Shown piece after piece: positions 17,822 through 27,424 of a stretch of DNA of 64,000 nt. The number at the start of each line of letters is the position of its first letter. The stretch's first letter is position 1. A model generated the notes under the pieces. It ran no database searches. It was not told the DNA's origin and saw only the letters and a list, made by a program, of their open reading frames with translations. Made by a program: the position numbers and the translations under genes. Source of the stretch: Cytophagales bacterium (GTDB taxonomy: Bacteria > Bacteroidota > Bacteroidia > Cytophagales > Cyclobacteriaceae); NCBI GenBank assembly GCA_033344775.1, contig JAWPMT010000001.1:1-64000 (forward strand), in the 5' to 3' direction.

Positions 17822-18379
17822 ATGTCTTTCTTTCAGAAACTATACAACGTCGTACTTTCCCTGGACCAGCTTGGCAATACCTTGGCGGGAGGAGACCCAG
17901 ACAATACAATCTCATCCAGGTTAGGACATCTGAATCATTATAGAGAAGATGGACCAGGTTTAAAACGAAGGCCTGATGTAAACGGGTATTGGCGGCTCTT
18001 GGAAATGATTGTGGATACCACATTTGAACCCATTGATGGAAAAGGGCACTGTGTGGAAGCATTTTACAGTGACGCGGGCGAGAGGTTCGAAGGAAAAACA
18101 GGAGGTTGGGCGCTGGTAATGGTGAGTATATTGGTCATTTTGACATGTATTCCTCTATTGATCATCTTCAGGTTGGCTCGATTACTGGGTGTTACACAAG
18201 GAGATCCGGACAAGAAACGACCCCAAAAGATCCTGAACAGACTGGGACTTATCGAGCAGCGCCTACAAGCACTGGTGCATGAACTTCAGGACAATGAATT
18301 GGATCCGCAACAAGGTACCATAGAACAATTGGATCAAATAGTGGTCAAAGTAGGCGAGGTTAAAAAGGAATTAAAATAA
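17822..18379 (+). CDS. small membrane protein related to a phage/proteobacterial 'DQL(G/A)N' family
   Basis: 185 residues. The N-terminus VLSLDQLGNTLAGGDPDNTI followed by SSRLGH, and GHCVEAFYSD, match from memory a family of short proteins found in proteobacterial genomes and phages (pattern DQLxNxxxGGxPDETxSSR), with no known function. A membrane helix lies at about 99-123 (LVMVSILVILTCIPLLIIFR), followed by a helical, acidic cytoplasmic tail (LIEQRLQALVHELQDNELDP) likely to form a coiled coil. The gene is isolated and ends at a good terminator. A phage origin is possible but nothing else phage-like is nearby. Confidence 0.6.
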   Translation: MSFFQKLYNVVLSLDQLGNTLAGGDPDNTISSRLGHLNHYREDGPGLKRRPDVNGYWRLLEMIVDTTFEPIDGKGHCVEAFYSDAGERFEGKTGGWALVMVSILVILTCIPLLIIFRLARLLGVTQGDPDKKRPQKILNRLGLIEQRLQALVHELQDNELDPQQGTIEQLDQIVVKVGEVKKELK

Positions 18380-18467
18380 CTGATACACTTAATGTAACTA
18401 ATTAATTTGGTAGCAGTATTTCTTTTGAATTCCTCTTTACAGAAAAGAAGAATTGGGTTTTTAGTCA

Positions 18468-18492
18468 GGGCAGCTTAGGCTGCCCATTTTTA
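18468..18492 (+). terminator. intrinsic terminator after the 185-aa membrane protein gene
   Basis: GGGCAGC-TTAG-GCTGCCC (18468-18485) is a perfect 7-bp stem followed by ATTTTTATT. It lies 89 bp after the stop codon on the plus strand. Confidence 0.85.
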
Positions 18493-18565
18493 TTATGCAC
18501 GGGTTGCAGTTGCAAACAGGGAGGATGATTGTGTAGAAGGGGCAATGAAACGAACATTCTTTCAT

Positions 18566-18573
18566 TACATTTG
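18566..18573 (+). promoter_or_regulatory. Bacteroidota -7 box for the GH16 gene
   Basis: TACATTTG matches the TAnnTTTG consensus of the primary sigma factor of Bacteroidota and lies 21 bp ahead of the ATG at 18595. A good TTTG box at -33 is not evident. Confidence 0.35.
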
Positions 18574-18594
18574 TTATCTGACTAAAGAAAAACC

Positions 18595-19470
18595 ATGCAG
18601 CGAATCTTATTGTCTTTCTCCGTTTTGTGTTTAGTACTGTTTATCAATTGCGGTGATGGTGGCCCTGAGGCACCTGCAGGACCTGATATTAATCAGGAAC
18701 CCATCGAGGAACCTTCTTACGAATTGGTTTGGAGCGATGAGTTTGATGGTGAAAATGGTGCGTTAAATACCGAGAACTGGTTTCATCAAACGTTGTTGCC
18801 AGACGGTAATAGCTGGTTCAATGGGGAAGTTCAGCATTATACAGATCGACTGGACAATTCCTATGTAGAAGACGGTTTCCTGCACATTGTTGCGAAAAAG
18901 GAGGAATTTATTGATCAGGGGGTACAAAGAAACTTCACCTCAGCACGATTGAATTCTAAATTTGCCTTTACCTACGGATACGTCGAAGTAAGAGCGAAAT
19001 TACCAGAAGGTAACGGTACCTGGCCTGCGATCTGGACCTTAGGTCGGAACATCACAGAAAATGGTGGTTACTGGGCAGATGATTTTGGGACGACCGGATG
19101 GCCAGCTTGTGGTGAGATTGACATCATGGAGCACTGGGGGTTTGATCAAAACCGCATTCAGGCTGCGTTACACACACCTTCGAGTTTTGGTGATACCCAG
19201 AATAAAGGGTCAATCGTTGGTGACGATGTGAGTAACACTTTTCACACGTACGCCATGGAGTGGGATTTTGATCAGATCAAGTTTTTATACGACAGCACAC
19301 AGTATTATACCTATTTTCCATCGTTCAGAAACCCCGATACCTGGCCTTACACCGCACAACAATACTTGTTGTTGAATATCGCTATGGGCGGGATTGGTGG
19401 TGAGATTGATACGGATTTCACAGAAAGTGAAATGGTCATTGATTATGTAAGAGTTTACCAGAAGAATTAA
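18595..19470 (+). CDS. glycoside hydrolase family 16 lipoprotein (laminarinase/beta-glucanase type)
   Basis: 291 residues. The signal ends LVLFINC, a lipobox with Cys at residue 20, followed by an acidic-proline linker. The catalytic domain spans about 40-291 and carries the GH16 active site EIDIME (Glu174 nucleophile, Asp176, Glu179 acid/base), the upstream EVRAKLPEGNGTWPAIWTLG and the downstream FHTYAMEWDFDQIKFLYD. It hydrolyses beta-1,3- or mixed beta-glucans; the GTWPAIW and EIDIMEHWG signatures are closest to laminarinases. As a surface lipoprotein it would digest algal laminarin. No SusC/SusD pair lies beside it, so it is not part of a visible polysaccharide locus. Confidence 0.93.
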   Translation: MQRILLSFSVLCLVLFINCGDGGPEAPAGPDINQEPIEEPSYELVWSDEFDGENGALNTENWFHQTLLPDGNSWFNGEVQHYTDRLDNSYVEDGFLHIVAKKEEFIDQGVQRNFTSARLNSKFAFTYGYVEVRAKLPEGNGTWPAIWTLGRNITENGGYWADDFGTTGWPACGEIDIMEHWGFDQNRIQAALHTPSSFGDTQNKGSIVGDDVSNTFHTYAMEWDFDQIKFLYDSTQYYTYFPSFRNPDTWPYTAQQYLLLNIAMGGIGGEIDTDFTESEMVIDYVRVYQKN

Positions 19471-19499
19471 TTAGGGATTCTTTCAGTTTTCAGGAAGCT

Positions 19500-19619
19500 T
19501 TTGGAATGGTATGACTAGCCTGAGGCTCTTGATTCGTACAGTCCGTTAACATGTTCTAAGTTTGTCCAGTAAGCCTGAAGCGTTTGATGTAATCCGAAAT
19601 AGTCTGAGGCACTCGAAGA
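19500..19619. repeat. degenerate short repeats between GH16 and BNR genes
   Basis: The strings AGCCTGAGGCTCTTGATTCG (19516-19535), TAAGCCTGAAGC (19571-19582) and CTGAGGCACTCGAAGACT (19604-19621) resemble one another and the string CAGGCTCTCGAAGACT at about 53158-53173. They look like eroded copies of a dispersed intergenic repeat. Confidence 0.35.
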
Positions 19620-22600
19620 CTACTCAATCACCTCTTTTCCAGCTTGTTGTAACTGATCATTCAGTGATTTTAGATGAGTATTGATCACCTCATTATAGGT
19701 TTTAAGATGTCCATCTAATTCCTTTGAAAGCTCTTCAAACACCTGATAAGCAGCATCTGTAGGTTTAGCTTGCCCATTCTCGATACTTCTGCGTAATGAG
19801 GCTAATCGATTATTCAGCTTGATTGGGAAATTAAGTGGGTCCTGTGGGCTTTGATTCTGTACCTGATACAATGCCACCTCGATATCCGTCAATCGAGCAT
19901 GTACTTCCTTTGCCTTGTCATTCATTGCTCCTTGTTCCTTCAGGTATGGCTGTAAGCCTTCGCGAATTTGTCTGATTCGGATCACTGTTTCATTTGCCTC
20001 AGAGGTGCGATTTCGAATCTTAATGGCCAGATCAAACTGTTCTTGCAGGTCAGCCGCTGATACGCTTTCCAGGTTAGGGTTCATGATAATGCCGATAGGT
20101 TGGGTTTGCGATTGATCGTTTACGGTTATACGTACTTGATAATCTCCGATAGGAGCCATAGGGCCACGTTGCGGTCTTGCACTCCAGATGATCATGCCGT
20201 CAAACGAAGTAGCGCCTGGATATCGCAAATCCCAGGTAAAAGTGTTCAAACCTTTGGCTGTAGTGGGTGTGCTACTGCCACCACGCATCCACCAGGGCAG
20301 ATTCGGGTCAGGTTTGTACGTCGTTTCAGTTCCGGTGAAGGTGTTGATCACATTTCCCTGAGCATCGAGCACTTCCATGGTTACCGAATCAGCTTCTTCA
20401 GGCAAATAGTACTGAATCATTGCATCATATACGCCACGAATCGCATCAGCAGGTTCAAATAACGTAACCGCTCTGGTATTGAGCGAGGTTGCATTACGGA
20501 AAGGTCGAATATCGTCCATAATCCAGAACCCTCGACCATGAGAACCTAAGACCACATCGTCATTGCGCAAGACCAGGTCGCGGATAGGTGTATCTGGCAA
20601 ATTGAGCTGTAATGATTGCCACATAGCTCCATCATTGAAAGAGATGTAAACTCCATGCTCAGTAGCCAGGTAAAGAAGTCCAGGCTGTTGCAGGTCTTCT
20701 CTGATCGCACGTGCAAAGTGACCATACTCGATGCCTGTGATGATTTTGGTCCAGGTTTTGCCGTAATCTGTGGTTTTGAAAACATACGGTTGCCGGTCAT
20801 CCATCTGGTACCGATTGGCCGCAAGATAGAGGGTGCCAGGATTGTATCGACTTTCTTCGATGATACTGATCCGGGAGAACTTTGGTAAGTCTTTTGGAGT
20901 GATGTCTATCCATTTTTTACCGCCATTTCGAGTAATATGCATTTTACCATCATCCGATCCTGCCCATATAGTATTTACATCGTGGTTGGATGGAGCTAAT
21001 GCGAATACTGTTGCATAGATCTCCGGACCGTTCATGTCTTTTGTAATGATCCCGCCGGTTGGTCCCAGCGTTTCAGGGTCGGCATAGGTGAGGTCCGGGC
21101 TGATCTTTTCCCAGGACTGACCGTCATTGGTAGTCTTCCATACGTGTTGTGAGCACGTATACATGATACCTGGGTCGATGGGGGAGAACATAATTGGAAA
21201 GGTCCATTGCCATCTTTCGGGTAGCGCACTGGAAGGTTCTCCGGAAAAGAAACGAGGATAAACCTGAATATCTCTTATCTGCCCGGTATTACGATTGTAA
21301 CGGGTCAGTAAGGCACCCTGACTACCAGCATAAAAGACATCCGGGTCAGTTGGACTCTGTGTGATCCAACCACTTTCTCCACCGCCTACGGCGTAGTACC
21401 AACCCTTTCCATGACCCCTGGCTTGTCGATGCCCCCAGCCATCACTGGGCATGGCCATTGTACTATTATCTTGCTGAGCACCAGCGACGTGATAGGGCAC
21501 ATCGCTTGTCGTCATGACGTGATAAAACTGTGTAGTAGTAAAATCTAACTCTGTCCAGGTTTGGCCTCCATTAATGGAAACAGTGCCACCACCATCATTC
21601 GCATTGATCATACGATTAGGATCATTTGGATCGATCCATAAATCATGGTTGTCACCATGAGGTGGACGAATTTGAACATCGAATGTCTTGCCACCATCAG
21701 TGGATTTCCAAAACCGAACGTTCAGACAATAAACGGTTTCTTTGTCTTGGGGATCAGCATAGATGCGGGAATAGTAAAAAGCCCTTTGACGGAGTTTACG
21801 TTCATCGTTGATGCGCTCCCAGGTCCAGCCACCATCATCCGAGCGAAAAACACCACCTTCATTGGCCTCAACAATGGCCCAAACACGATTCGGGTCCACA
21901 GGTGAAACGGTCACACCGATCTTACCGATTGGACCTGCAGGCATGCCTGGGTTTTGTGTCAAGTCGATCCAGGTGTCTCCGCCATCCAGTGATTTCCAAA
22001 GTTTACAATCAGGGCCACCACCCCACATTTTATAGGCTTTACGATAGACTTGCCAGGTCGATGCATACAATACATCCGGATTGGTTCTATCGATGATTAG
22101 ATCGGCAGCACCAGCTTTATCACTGACATACAATACTTTTTTCCAGGTATTACCACCATCTGTGGAACGGAATACACCTCTTTCTTCATTGTCTCCATAA
22201 GGGTGACCCAGAGCTGCTACATAGACCACATCGGGATTAGTAGGGTGGACGCGAATCCTTGAAATTGCCTGAGTTTCTTTCAACCCCAGGTGTCGCCAGG
22301 TTTTGCCTCCATCCATGGTTTTGTAAACGCCATCTCCCTGGGTGATACTTCCTCTTAATTGTGTTTCACCACCACCGATGTAGACAATGTCAGGATTGGT
22401 TTCTGCCACTGCAACAGCTCCAATACTGGAACTGGTGATTTGGCCATCGGTCACAGGTTTCCAGTTGGTACCGCCATCGGTCGTTTTCCAGAGTCCACCT
22501 CCGGTTGCACCGAAATAATATTCATTGGGGCGGCCTGGGCTTCCGGAAGCGCCTAAGGATCTTCCACCACGGAGCGGACCGATATTTCTCCATTCATAAT

Positions 22601-22706
22601 TGGCGTAAAAGGAAGGATCTACCGGAAGCTTGGTTTGTGGAGTTTGAGCTGGAAGGAGCAATGTGCTCAGGAACAGAACTCCGAGGAATACAAATGACTT
22701 TTTCAT
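19620..22706 (-). CDS. giant secreted BNR/VPS10-like beta-propeller protein (paralogue 1)
   Basis: 1028 residues with a signal peptide (1-20). From about 35 to 740 it consists of BNR/Asp-box repeats typical of sortilin/VPS10 and glycosyl-hydrolase-like propellers (KTTDGGTNWKPV, RSTDGGNTWKKV, KSLDGGDTWIDL, RSDDGGWTWERI, TRNGGKKWIDI). A small beta domain and a helical C-terminus (about 880-1028) follow. The next gene downstream in the window, 22878-26153, encodes a protein of the same plan. The family is common in Bacteroidota, is exported, and is generally of unknown substrate; no catalytic residues of a known hydrolase are recognised. There is no T9SS sorting domain. A promoter-like element lies at 22736-22767. 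Confidence 0.88.
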   Translation of the reverse strand: MKKSFVFLGVLFLSTLLLPAQTPQTKLPVDPSFYANYEWRNIGPLRGGRSLGASGSPGRPNEYYFGATGGGLWKTTDGGTNWKPVTDGQITSSSIGAVAVAETNPDIVYIGGGETQLRGSITQGDGVYKTMDGGKTWRHLGLKETQAISRIRVHPTNPDVVYVAALGHPYGDNEERGVFRSTDGGNTWKKVLYVSDKAGAADLIIDRTNPDVLYASTWQVYRKAYKMWGGGPDCKLWKSLDGGDTWIDLTQNPGMPAGPIGKIGVTVSPVDPNRVWAIVEANEGGVFRSDDGGWTWERINDERKLRQRAFYYSRIYADPQDKETVYCLNVRFWKSTDGGKTFDVQIRPPHGDNHDLWIDPNDPNRMINANDGGGTVSINGGQTWTELDFTTTQFYHVMTTSDVPYHVAGAQQDNSTMAMPSDGWGHRQARGHGKGWYYAVGGGESGWITQSPTDPDVFYAGSQGALLTRYNRNTGQIRDIQVYPRFFSGEPSSALPERWQWTFPIMFSPIDPGIMYTCSQHVWKTTNDGQSWEKISPDLTYADPETLGPTGGIITKDMNGPEIYATVFALAPSNHDVNTIWAGSDDGKMHITRNGGKKWIDITPKDLPKFSRISIIEESRYNPGTLYLAANRYQMDDRQPYVFKTTDYGKTWTKIITGIEYGHFARAIREDLQQPGLLYLATEHGVYISFNDGAMWQSLQLNLPDTPIRDLVLRNDDVVLGSHGRGFWIMDDIRPFRNATSLNTRAVTLFEPADAIRGVYDAMIQYYLPEEADSVTMEVLDAQGNVINTFTGTETTYKPDPNLPWWMRGGSSTPTTAKGLNTFTWDLRYPGATSFDGMIIWSARPQRGPMAPIGDYQVRITVNDQSQTQPIGIIMNPNLESVSAADLQEQFDLAIKIRNRTSEANETVIRIRQIREGLQPYLKEQGAMNDKAKEVHARLTDIEVALYQVQNQSPQDPLNFPIKLNNRLASLRRSIENGQAKPTDAAYQVFEELSKELDGHLKTYNEVINTHLKSLNDQLQQAGKEVIE

Positions 22707-22735
22707 GGTTGGCAGGAAAGAGTGGTTAATTTGAG

Positions 22736-22767
22736 GGAAGGTAGCTAATTGGAGGAAGAAAATCCAA
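22736..22767 (-). promoter_or_regulatory. candidate Bacteroidota promoter of the 1028-aa BNR gene
   Basis: On the minus strand TTG (22767-22765), a 21-base spacer and TACCTTCC (22743-22736) approximate the TTTG / TAnnTTTG boxes. The -7 element lies 29 bp ahead of the ATG at 22706. The match is imperfect. Confidence 0.3.
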
Positions 22768-22791
22768 TTGAAGCGACAAGGACAAAAGCCT

Positions 22792-22813
22792 AAAAAGAGA
22801 TACCGGTATTCTC
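22792..22813 (-). terminator. possible terminator after the 1091-aa BNR gene
   Basis: Read on the minus strand, GAGAATACCGGTATCTC forms a near-perfect short palindrome followed by TTTTT. It lies about 65 bp beyond the stop codon of the gene ending at 22878 and ahead of the next minus-strand promoter. Confidence 0.45.
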
Positions 22814-22877
22814 TAGCCTTGTTTGAATTTAAGGCTAAAAGAAACCGGTATGACGTTTAATTTATGAATTTAAAAGA

Positions 22878-25800
22878 TCACTCTTCAATGCGATATGGCG
22901 TATACGGTGCGCCTGCCGCTTCTAGCTTATCTTGGAGATCTTTGAATGGTCCGCTGATCAACGCATCCAGTTTGGCTTTGATCGGGTTGAACTCTTCCGA
23001 AGCAATTTCAAATACCCTTTTATGTGTCCCCGTTGGAGTAGAAGTAGTATTGAACTGTTCATAGTTCAGTAGTCCAATTCTGGAAGCTACGGTTGGGATC
23101 TGATCAATGTCCAGAGTTCCTGCTGTACGGTCTCCATTCAATTCTGTTTGCAAATCACTTAGAGACGTTTTCAAAGATACATATGCAGTGAACATTGCTT
23201 CCTGATCCGCTTCGGTTAGCAGGATGGCCTTTTCGATGTGTCGCATCTGATTGCTCATCTCGGACATACGTCGCTGGACAGACGAAACCTGACGCTGCAA
23301 TTCATTCACAGCACGCTGAAAGGCAAGTTTCTCGTCGCGATTTTGTGCCCCTAATACGCTGTTATTGAGGGCTTTGATTGTAAAGCTAACGGGCTCACCA
23401 ACAGTCGTGAAGGCACCCTTTTCATACATGGAAAGTGTAACCGTATACTGTCCGGGAGCGACTAAATTTCCCTCGGGTTTACCGGCAAATGGATTGTAAA
23501 AAGAAGGGCCACGCAAACTGATCGGACTATCATGTCCGAATCGCATGTCCCAACGAATTCTGTTCAATCCTTTAGATGGTTTTCGTGTGATCTTACGAAC
23601 AATGTTGCCAGAGGCATCCGTTACTGTGAACAGCAGGTGTGGGGCTTCTTCAGAACGTTCTGCTTTCAGGTCATCATAGGTAGGGTAGGCATTGTCCTTA
23701 CCATCTTTCTTGTTCTTAGATTCCGCTTTTTGCCGTTCATCTTTGGCGGTCTTCGGCGCATCCTTCAAATAGTAAGTGAACATTGCTACAGCTGGTAAGT
23801 TTTCCCCTCGATAGTAGCTGTCACCCTGAAATCCTTGCCCTGGAAGTCCCAAAGGCATTTTAGGAAGATAAAGCAGAGGGTCACGAACGGACGCCAGGAA
23901 TCCATCACTGTCTAGTTTCGAACCAATACCTCTCAAAGCGCTGTAATCATCCAGCACGTAGAACCCTCTTCCGAATGTTCCAAGTACCAGGTCATTTTCT
24001 CTGGGTTGTAAAGCAATGTCTCGGACAGCAATGGTGGGTAAGCCAGCTTTTAACTGCTTCCATTCGGAACCACCTGTAGGAGAGAAGAAAGCACCAAATT
24101 CTGTCCCTACGAAAAGCAGGTTGGGATCGACATGGTCTTCCGCAATGGTGTAGCTTGAACCACGCTCAGGCAAGTTGTTGGTAATGGAAGTCCACGTGTT
24201 TCCAAGATCAGTTGACTTGAATACATAAGGTTTGAAATCACCGTATTTGTGATGGTTAAACAAGACATAGATTACATTTTCATCATGCTGAGAAGCCAAT
24301 ACCGCGTTCACGTAGCTTCTGGATGGTGCGCCAGGAATGCTCGATACGGTTTTCCAATTGTCACCACTGTCTGTGGTGACCTGTACGAGTCCATCGTCTG
24401 TTCCGACTACCAGTAAGTTTTCATTGATCGGAGATTCGTGGAATGCCACAATGGTGCCGTAAGGAGAGGTGCTCCCATTTTTAGCGACTGCATCGATGCC
24501 CCATACCCGGTCCATTACTTTCAGTTCATTTCTGTTGATCTGTTGGGTCAGGTCATCGCTCAATACATCCCAATTATTGCCACGGTCATTGCTTCGGAAT
24601 ACTTTATTGGCCGAGAAATAGATGCGTGCGGGATTGTGCGCACTGATGTGCAATGGTGCATCCCAATTCCAACGATAAGATTTTTCTCCTTTTCTGGCCT
24701 GAGGTTTGATCCCAACTTCTTCACCGCTTTGTCTGTCGTAACGTACCAAAAATCCATATTGTGATTGTGCATAGACAATGTCCGGATTGGTTGGGTCAAC
24801 CTGTGATTCAAAGCCGTCACCACCATGGGTCATGTACCAGTCGCTGTTGGGGATGCCATTTCCGGAAATAGTTCGAGATGGTCCCCCCATGCTGAAGTTA
24901 TCCTGGGTACCCCCATATATGTTGTAGAATGGTTCCGCATTATCGAGCGCAACTTTGTAGAACTGCGTGATTGGCAAATTGTGTTTGTAATGCCATGTTT
25001 TAGCGGCATCAAAACTTTCGTAAATACCCCCATCACATCCGACCAGGAAATGATTTGTATCATCCGGATCGATCCACATGCAGTGATTGTCGACGTGCTT
25101 GGAGTCTTCACCGAGAACTTTGAAAGTTTTACCACCATCTCTGGACACTTGCAGCCAGGTATTCATAGAATAGATGGTATTTACATCCTTGGGATCAGCA
25201 ACAATTTCCTGATAGTAATTACCACTGCTGGAATAACCACCTTGTTTTTGCCAGCTGGCACCACGATTGGTGGATCGATAAAATCCACCTTTGCCCTGAG
25301 CTGCTTCTACAATGGCGTAAATCACTTCAGGGTTAGCAGGAGAGATGGCTAATCCAATTCTTCCTAAGTCTACACCAGGAAGGCCTTTATTGATCTTTTT
25401 CCAGGTCTTGCCTTTGTCCGAGCTCTTGTAGATAGCTGAGCCAGGTCCGCCGCCAATGTATGTAAAGACATGTCTTCTGCGCTGTAAGGTTGTAGCGTAC
25501 AGGGTGTTAGGGTCCTCTGGGTGAACAATTACCTCATTGACTCCCGTGTGATCATCGACAGTAAGCGTCGCTTCCCAGGTCTGCCCTCCATCTTCGGAGA
25601 GATATAGCCCGCGATCACCTCCTTTGCTCCAAAGAGGACCAATGGCAGCTACATAGATGCGATTAGAGTTTTCAGGGTCAACCACGATAGAACCAATGTG
25701 CTCAGAGTTCTTCAGGCCCATGTGGGTCCAGGAGGCGCCACCATCTTCGGATTTGTAGATACCATCTCCATAACCAACACTTCGCTGGTTGTTGTTTTCG

Positions 25801-26153
25801 CCTGTTCCTACCCAAATGACATTAGGGTTGTTAGGGTCCATGGTAACTACACCAATAGAGTAGCTGCCTTGACTATCGAAAAGCGGCTTGTAGGTAGTTC
25901 CGCCATTGATGGTCTTCCATACGCCACCGGCAGAGGTGGCCACGTAATATTCTTTTGGTTGATTTGGATTCACCGCAAAGTCTGAGATACGACCAGAAGT
26001 AATGGCCGGACCAACGTTTCGGAATTTTAAGCCAGAAAGACTGGCAGATTCCAGGGGTGATTTTTCCTTCTCGGTGGTTGTGTTTTTCTTCTTACGTTGC
26101 CCCATCACGGCGATAGAACAGATCATAAGCAAAAGCAGGGTGATACGTCGCAT
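22878..26153 (-). CDS. giant secreted BNR/VPS10-like beta-propeller protein (paralogue 2)
   Basis: 1091 residues with a signal peptide (1-18) and a lysine-rich linker (RKKKNTTTEKEKS). BNR/Asp-box repeats run from about 40 to 760 (KTINGGTTYKPL, KSEDGGASWTHM, LSEDGGQTWEATL, KSSDKGKTWKKI, RSNDRGNNWDVL, TTDSGDNWKTV, KSTDLGNTWTSI), then a lysine/aspartate-rich insert near 815-840, a small beta domain with GLNRIRWDMRFG, and a helical C-terminus. The same order of parts and many shared phrases (GRGFYVLDD against GRGFWIMDD) show it to be a paralogue of the 1028-residue protein 171 bp downstream. It is probably in the periplasm or outer-membrane surface; function unknown. Confidence 0.88.
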   Translation of the reverse strand: MRRITLLLLMICSIAVMGQRKKKNTTTEKEKSPLESASLSGLKFRNVGPAITSGRISDFAVNPNQPKEYYVATSAGGVWKTINGGTTYKPLFDSQGSYSIGVVTMDPNNPNVIWVGTGENNNQRSVGYGDGIYKSEDGGASWTHMGLKNSEHIGSIVVDPENSNRIYVAAIGPLWSKGGDRGLYLSEDGGQTWEATLTVDDHTGVNEVIVHPEDPNTLYATTLQRRRHVFTYIGGGPGSAIYKSSDKGKTWKKINKGLPGVDLGRIGLAISPANPEVIYAIVEAAQGKGGFYRSTNRGASWQKQGGYSSSGNYYQEIVADPKDVNTIYSMNTWLQVSRDGGKTFKVLGEDSKHVDNHCMWIDPDDTNHFLVGCDGGIYESFDAAKTWHYKHNLPITQFYKVALDNAEPFYNIYGGTQDNFSMGGPSRTISGNGIPNSDWYMTHGGDGFESQVDPTNPDIVYAQSQYGFLVRYDRQSGEEVGIKPQARKGEKSYRWNWDAPLHISAHNPARIYFSANKVFRSNDRGNNWDVLSDDLTQQINRNELKVMDRVWGIDAVAKNGSTSPYGTIVAFHESPINENLLVVGTDDGLVQVTTDSGDNWKTVSSIPGAPSRSYVNAVLASQHDENVIYVLFNHHKYGDFKPYVFKSTDLGNTWTSITNNLPERGSSYTIAEDHVDPNLLFVGTEFGAFFSPTGGSEWKQLKAGLPTIAVRDIALQPRENDLVLGTFGRGFYVLDDYSALRGIGSKLDSDGFLASVRDPLLYLPKMPLGLPGQGFQGDSYYRGENLPAVAMFTYYLKDAPKTAKDERQKAESKNKKDGKDNAYPTYDDLKAERSEEAPHLLFTVTDASGNIVRKITRKPSKGLNRIRWDMRFGHDSPISLRGPSFYNPFAGKPEGNLVAPGQYTVTLSMYEKGAFTTVGEPVSFTIKALNNSVLGAQNRDEKLAFQRAVNELQRQVSSVQRRMSEMSNQMRHIEKAILLTEADQEAMFTAYVSLKTSLSDLQTELNGDRTAGTLDIDQIPTVASRIGLLNYEQFNTTSTPTGTHKRVFEIASEEFNPIKAKLDALISGPFKDLQDKLEAAGAPYTPYRIEE

Positions 26154-26306
26154 ATATATTGATTCGATTAGGTGAACAGTTTTAAAACTAAGGAAATTGA
26201 ATCGATCAGAAATAAGAATTGGATGATCGGTCGGTGCAGGTTACGAGGGCGAAAATTGAAGGCACCTATCGTAATACGGGGAAGGAATTCTTAGGTAAGC
26301 GGTGGG

Positions 26307-26909
26307 TTAACCCAAAATACCAATATTGGCCAACAAGATCACTACTCCGACAATAACCACAAAAATGATCAGGGCAATCATGGTCATTTTCTGTTCTTTG
26401 GCCTCGTGGGCTTCTTTGATTTCCTGAACCTGTTCCACCAATACGCCGCGCTTCATGAGCTCTGTTTTATAAATCAGGTTTGAAATGCGTTTTGAACGGT
26501 GGACCTCAATCATATCTGCTTCTTCGAATTGCCCCCAGATGTGCAAGGGGACCAGGATGGACTTGTCCCCAAAGTAGAAATAGTAGGATGTGCTACTGCC
26601 TTTTTTCTTTTTCTGTCGACGTTTAACTTTGCGTGTAATTACACCCTGTAAGATCTCTTTGGTTTGGTCTCGAAGGTCTAGTACATATCCTCGGACAATG
26701 AAGATCAGTACTGTCATGAAAAGAATGGCGAAACCACCAAAGATTTTGAGGAACGTTCCTTCCAGGTCAAATTGTGTCAAGACCATACTGAAGAATCCAA
26801 TTATGAAGATGGTCACGATAGGCATGATGAAAATGCCTTTCTTGAGTTTTTTTAGTTCATGAGGTTCTAAAGGAGCCACGGTGATTTTATAGAATTGGTC
26901 CATCAGCAT
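26307..26909 (-). CDS. membrane protein, paralogue of the gene at 14756-15358
   Basis: 200 residues (start at 26909; a second in-frame ATG two codons later at 26903 is equally plausible). Two N-terminal helices (about 26-46 and 56-77), a soluble middle with a strongly basic run RKVKRRQKKKKG, and a C-terminal helix (about 175-198) mirror the paralogue on the opposite strand at 14.8 kb. Shared phrases include FEEADMIEVHRSKR and NLIYKTELMKRG. The basic insert is specific to this copy. Function unknown. It is separated from the BNR gene downstream by 153 bp. Confidence 0.8.
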   Translation of the reverse strand: MLMDQFYKITVAPLEPHELKKLKKGIFIMPIVTIFIIGFFSMVLTQFDLEGTFLKIFGGFAILFMTVLIFIVRGYVLDLRDQTKEILQGVITRKVKRRQKKKKGSSTSYYFYFGDKSILVPLHIWGQFEEADMIEVHRSKRISNLIYKTELMKRGVLVEQVQEIKEAHEAKEQKMTMIALIIFVVIVGVVILLANIGILG

Positions 26910-27054
26910 ATGATTGTCGGTCCTTAAAGATAGCGGGCATAGGCGCTTTCTGTCAATCCGTAGAAATACGTAATTGTATTAAAGGAGTCAAACCTATCAG
27001 CGTTAAAACCGGTGATCTAGAACGCTGTTATGGTTAAATATTTCCACCATCCTG

Positions 27055-27072
27055 GTTTGTGTCCTCACAAAC
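27055..27072. repeat. short hairpin repeat, GTG-tip family (copy 5)
   Basis: GTTTGTG-TCCT-CACAAAC, a perfect 7-bp stem, within repeat block B1. Confidence 0.7.
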
Positions 27073-27218
27073 TTGAAAATGCTTGTGTGGATTATCGTGT
27101 GAGAGGACTCAAATGGCGACGCAGTTAACCATCCCTCATAAGTACTCTGGGGCATATTTGTTTTTCTAAGACCTTGGCATATGTACTATTGTCAGGTGAT
27201 GATATAAGTACTACTGCA

Positions 27219-27288
27219 GACGCTGCAAAGCATAAGTTGTAGACCCTGCAAAGTATAAGGTGCAGATCCCGAATAGCATAAGGGGACA
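27219..27288. repeat. degenerate 23-bp tandem repeat, three units
   Basis: Units start at 27219 (GACGCTGCAAAGCATAAG...), 27242 (GACCCTGCAAAGTATAAG...) and 27265 (GATCCCGAATAGCATAAG...). The conserved core is CTGCAAAGYATAAG. A weaker fourth unit with GATATAAG may precede them. The unit length is not a multiple of three and no reading frame covers them. Confidence 0.6.
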
Positions 27289-27424
27289 GCATAACGAAGT
27301 AATCAAGACCTTTTTTTGATCCCAATCTGGGGAATTATTGCCTATGCAGGTTTTGGATAGCCCCCAACAGGGGGTTTGAAAACCCGGTTAAGGCTAGTTT
27401 TACTCTGTCTATTCTACTACCCAA

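Noticed and set aside
17822-18379. Prophage remnant
   Set aside because: The protein resembles phage-borne relatives, but no integrase, capsid, lysis or attachment site is nearby.
27219-27288. CRISPR-like array
   Set aside because: Units are contiguous with no spacers, only three, and degenerate; no cas gene is present.
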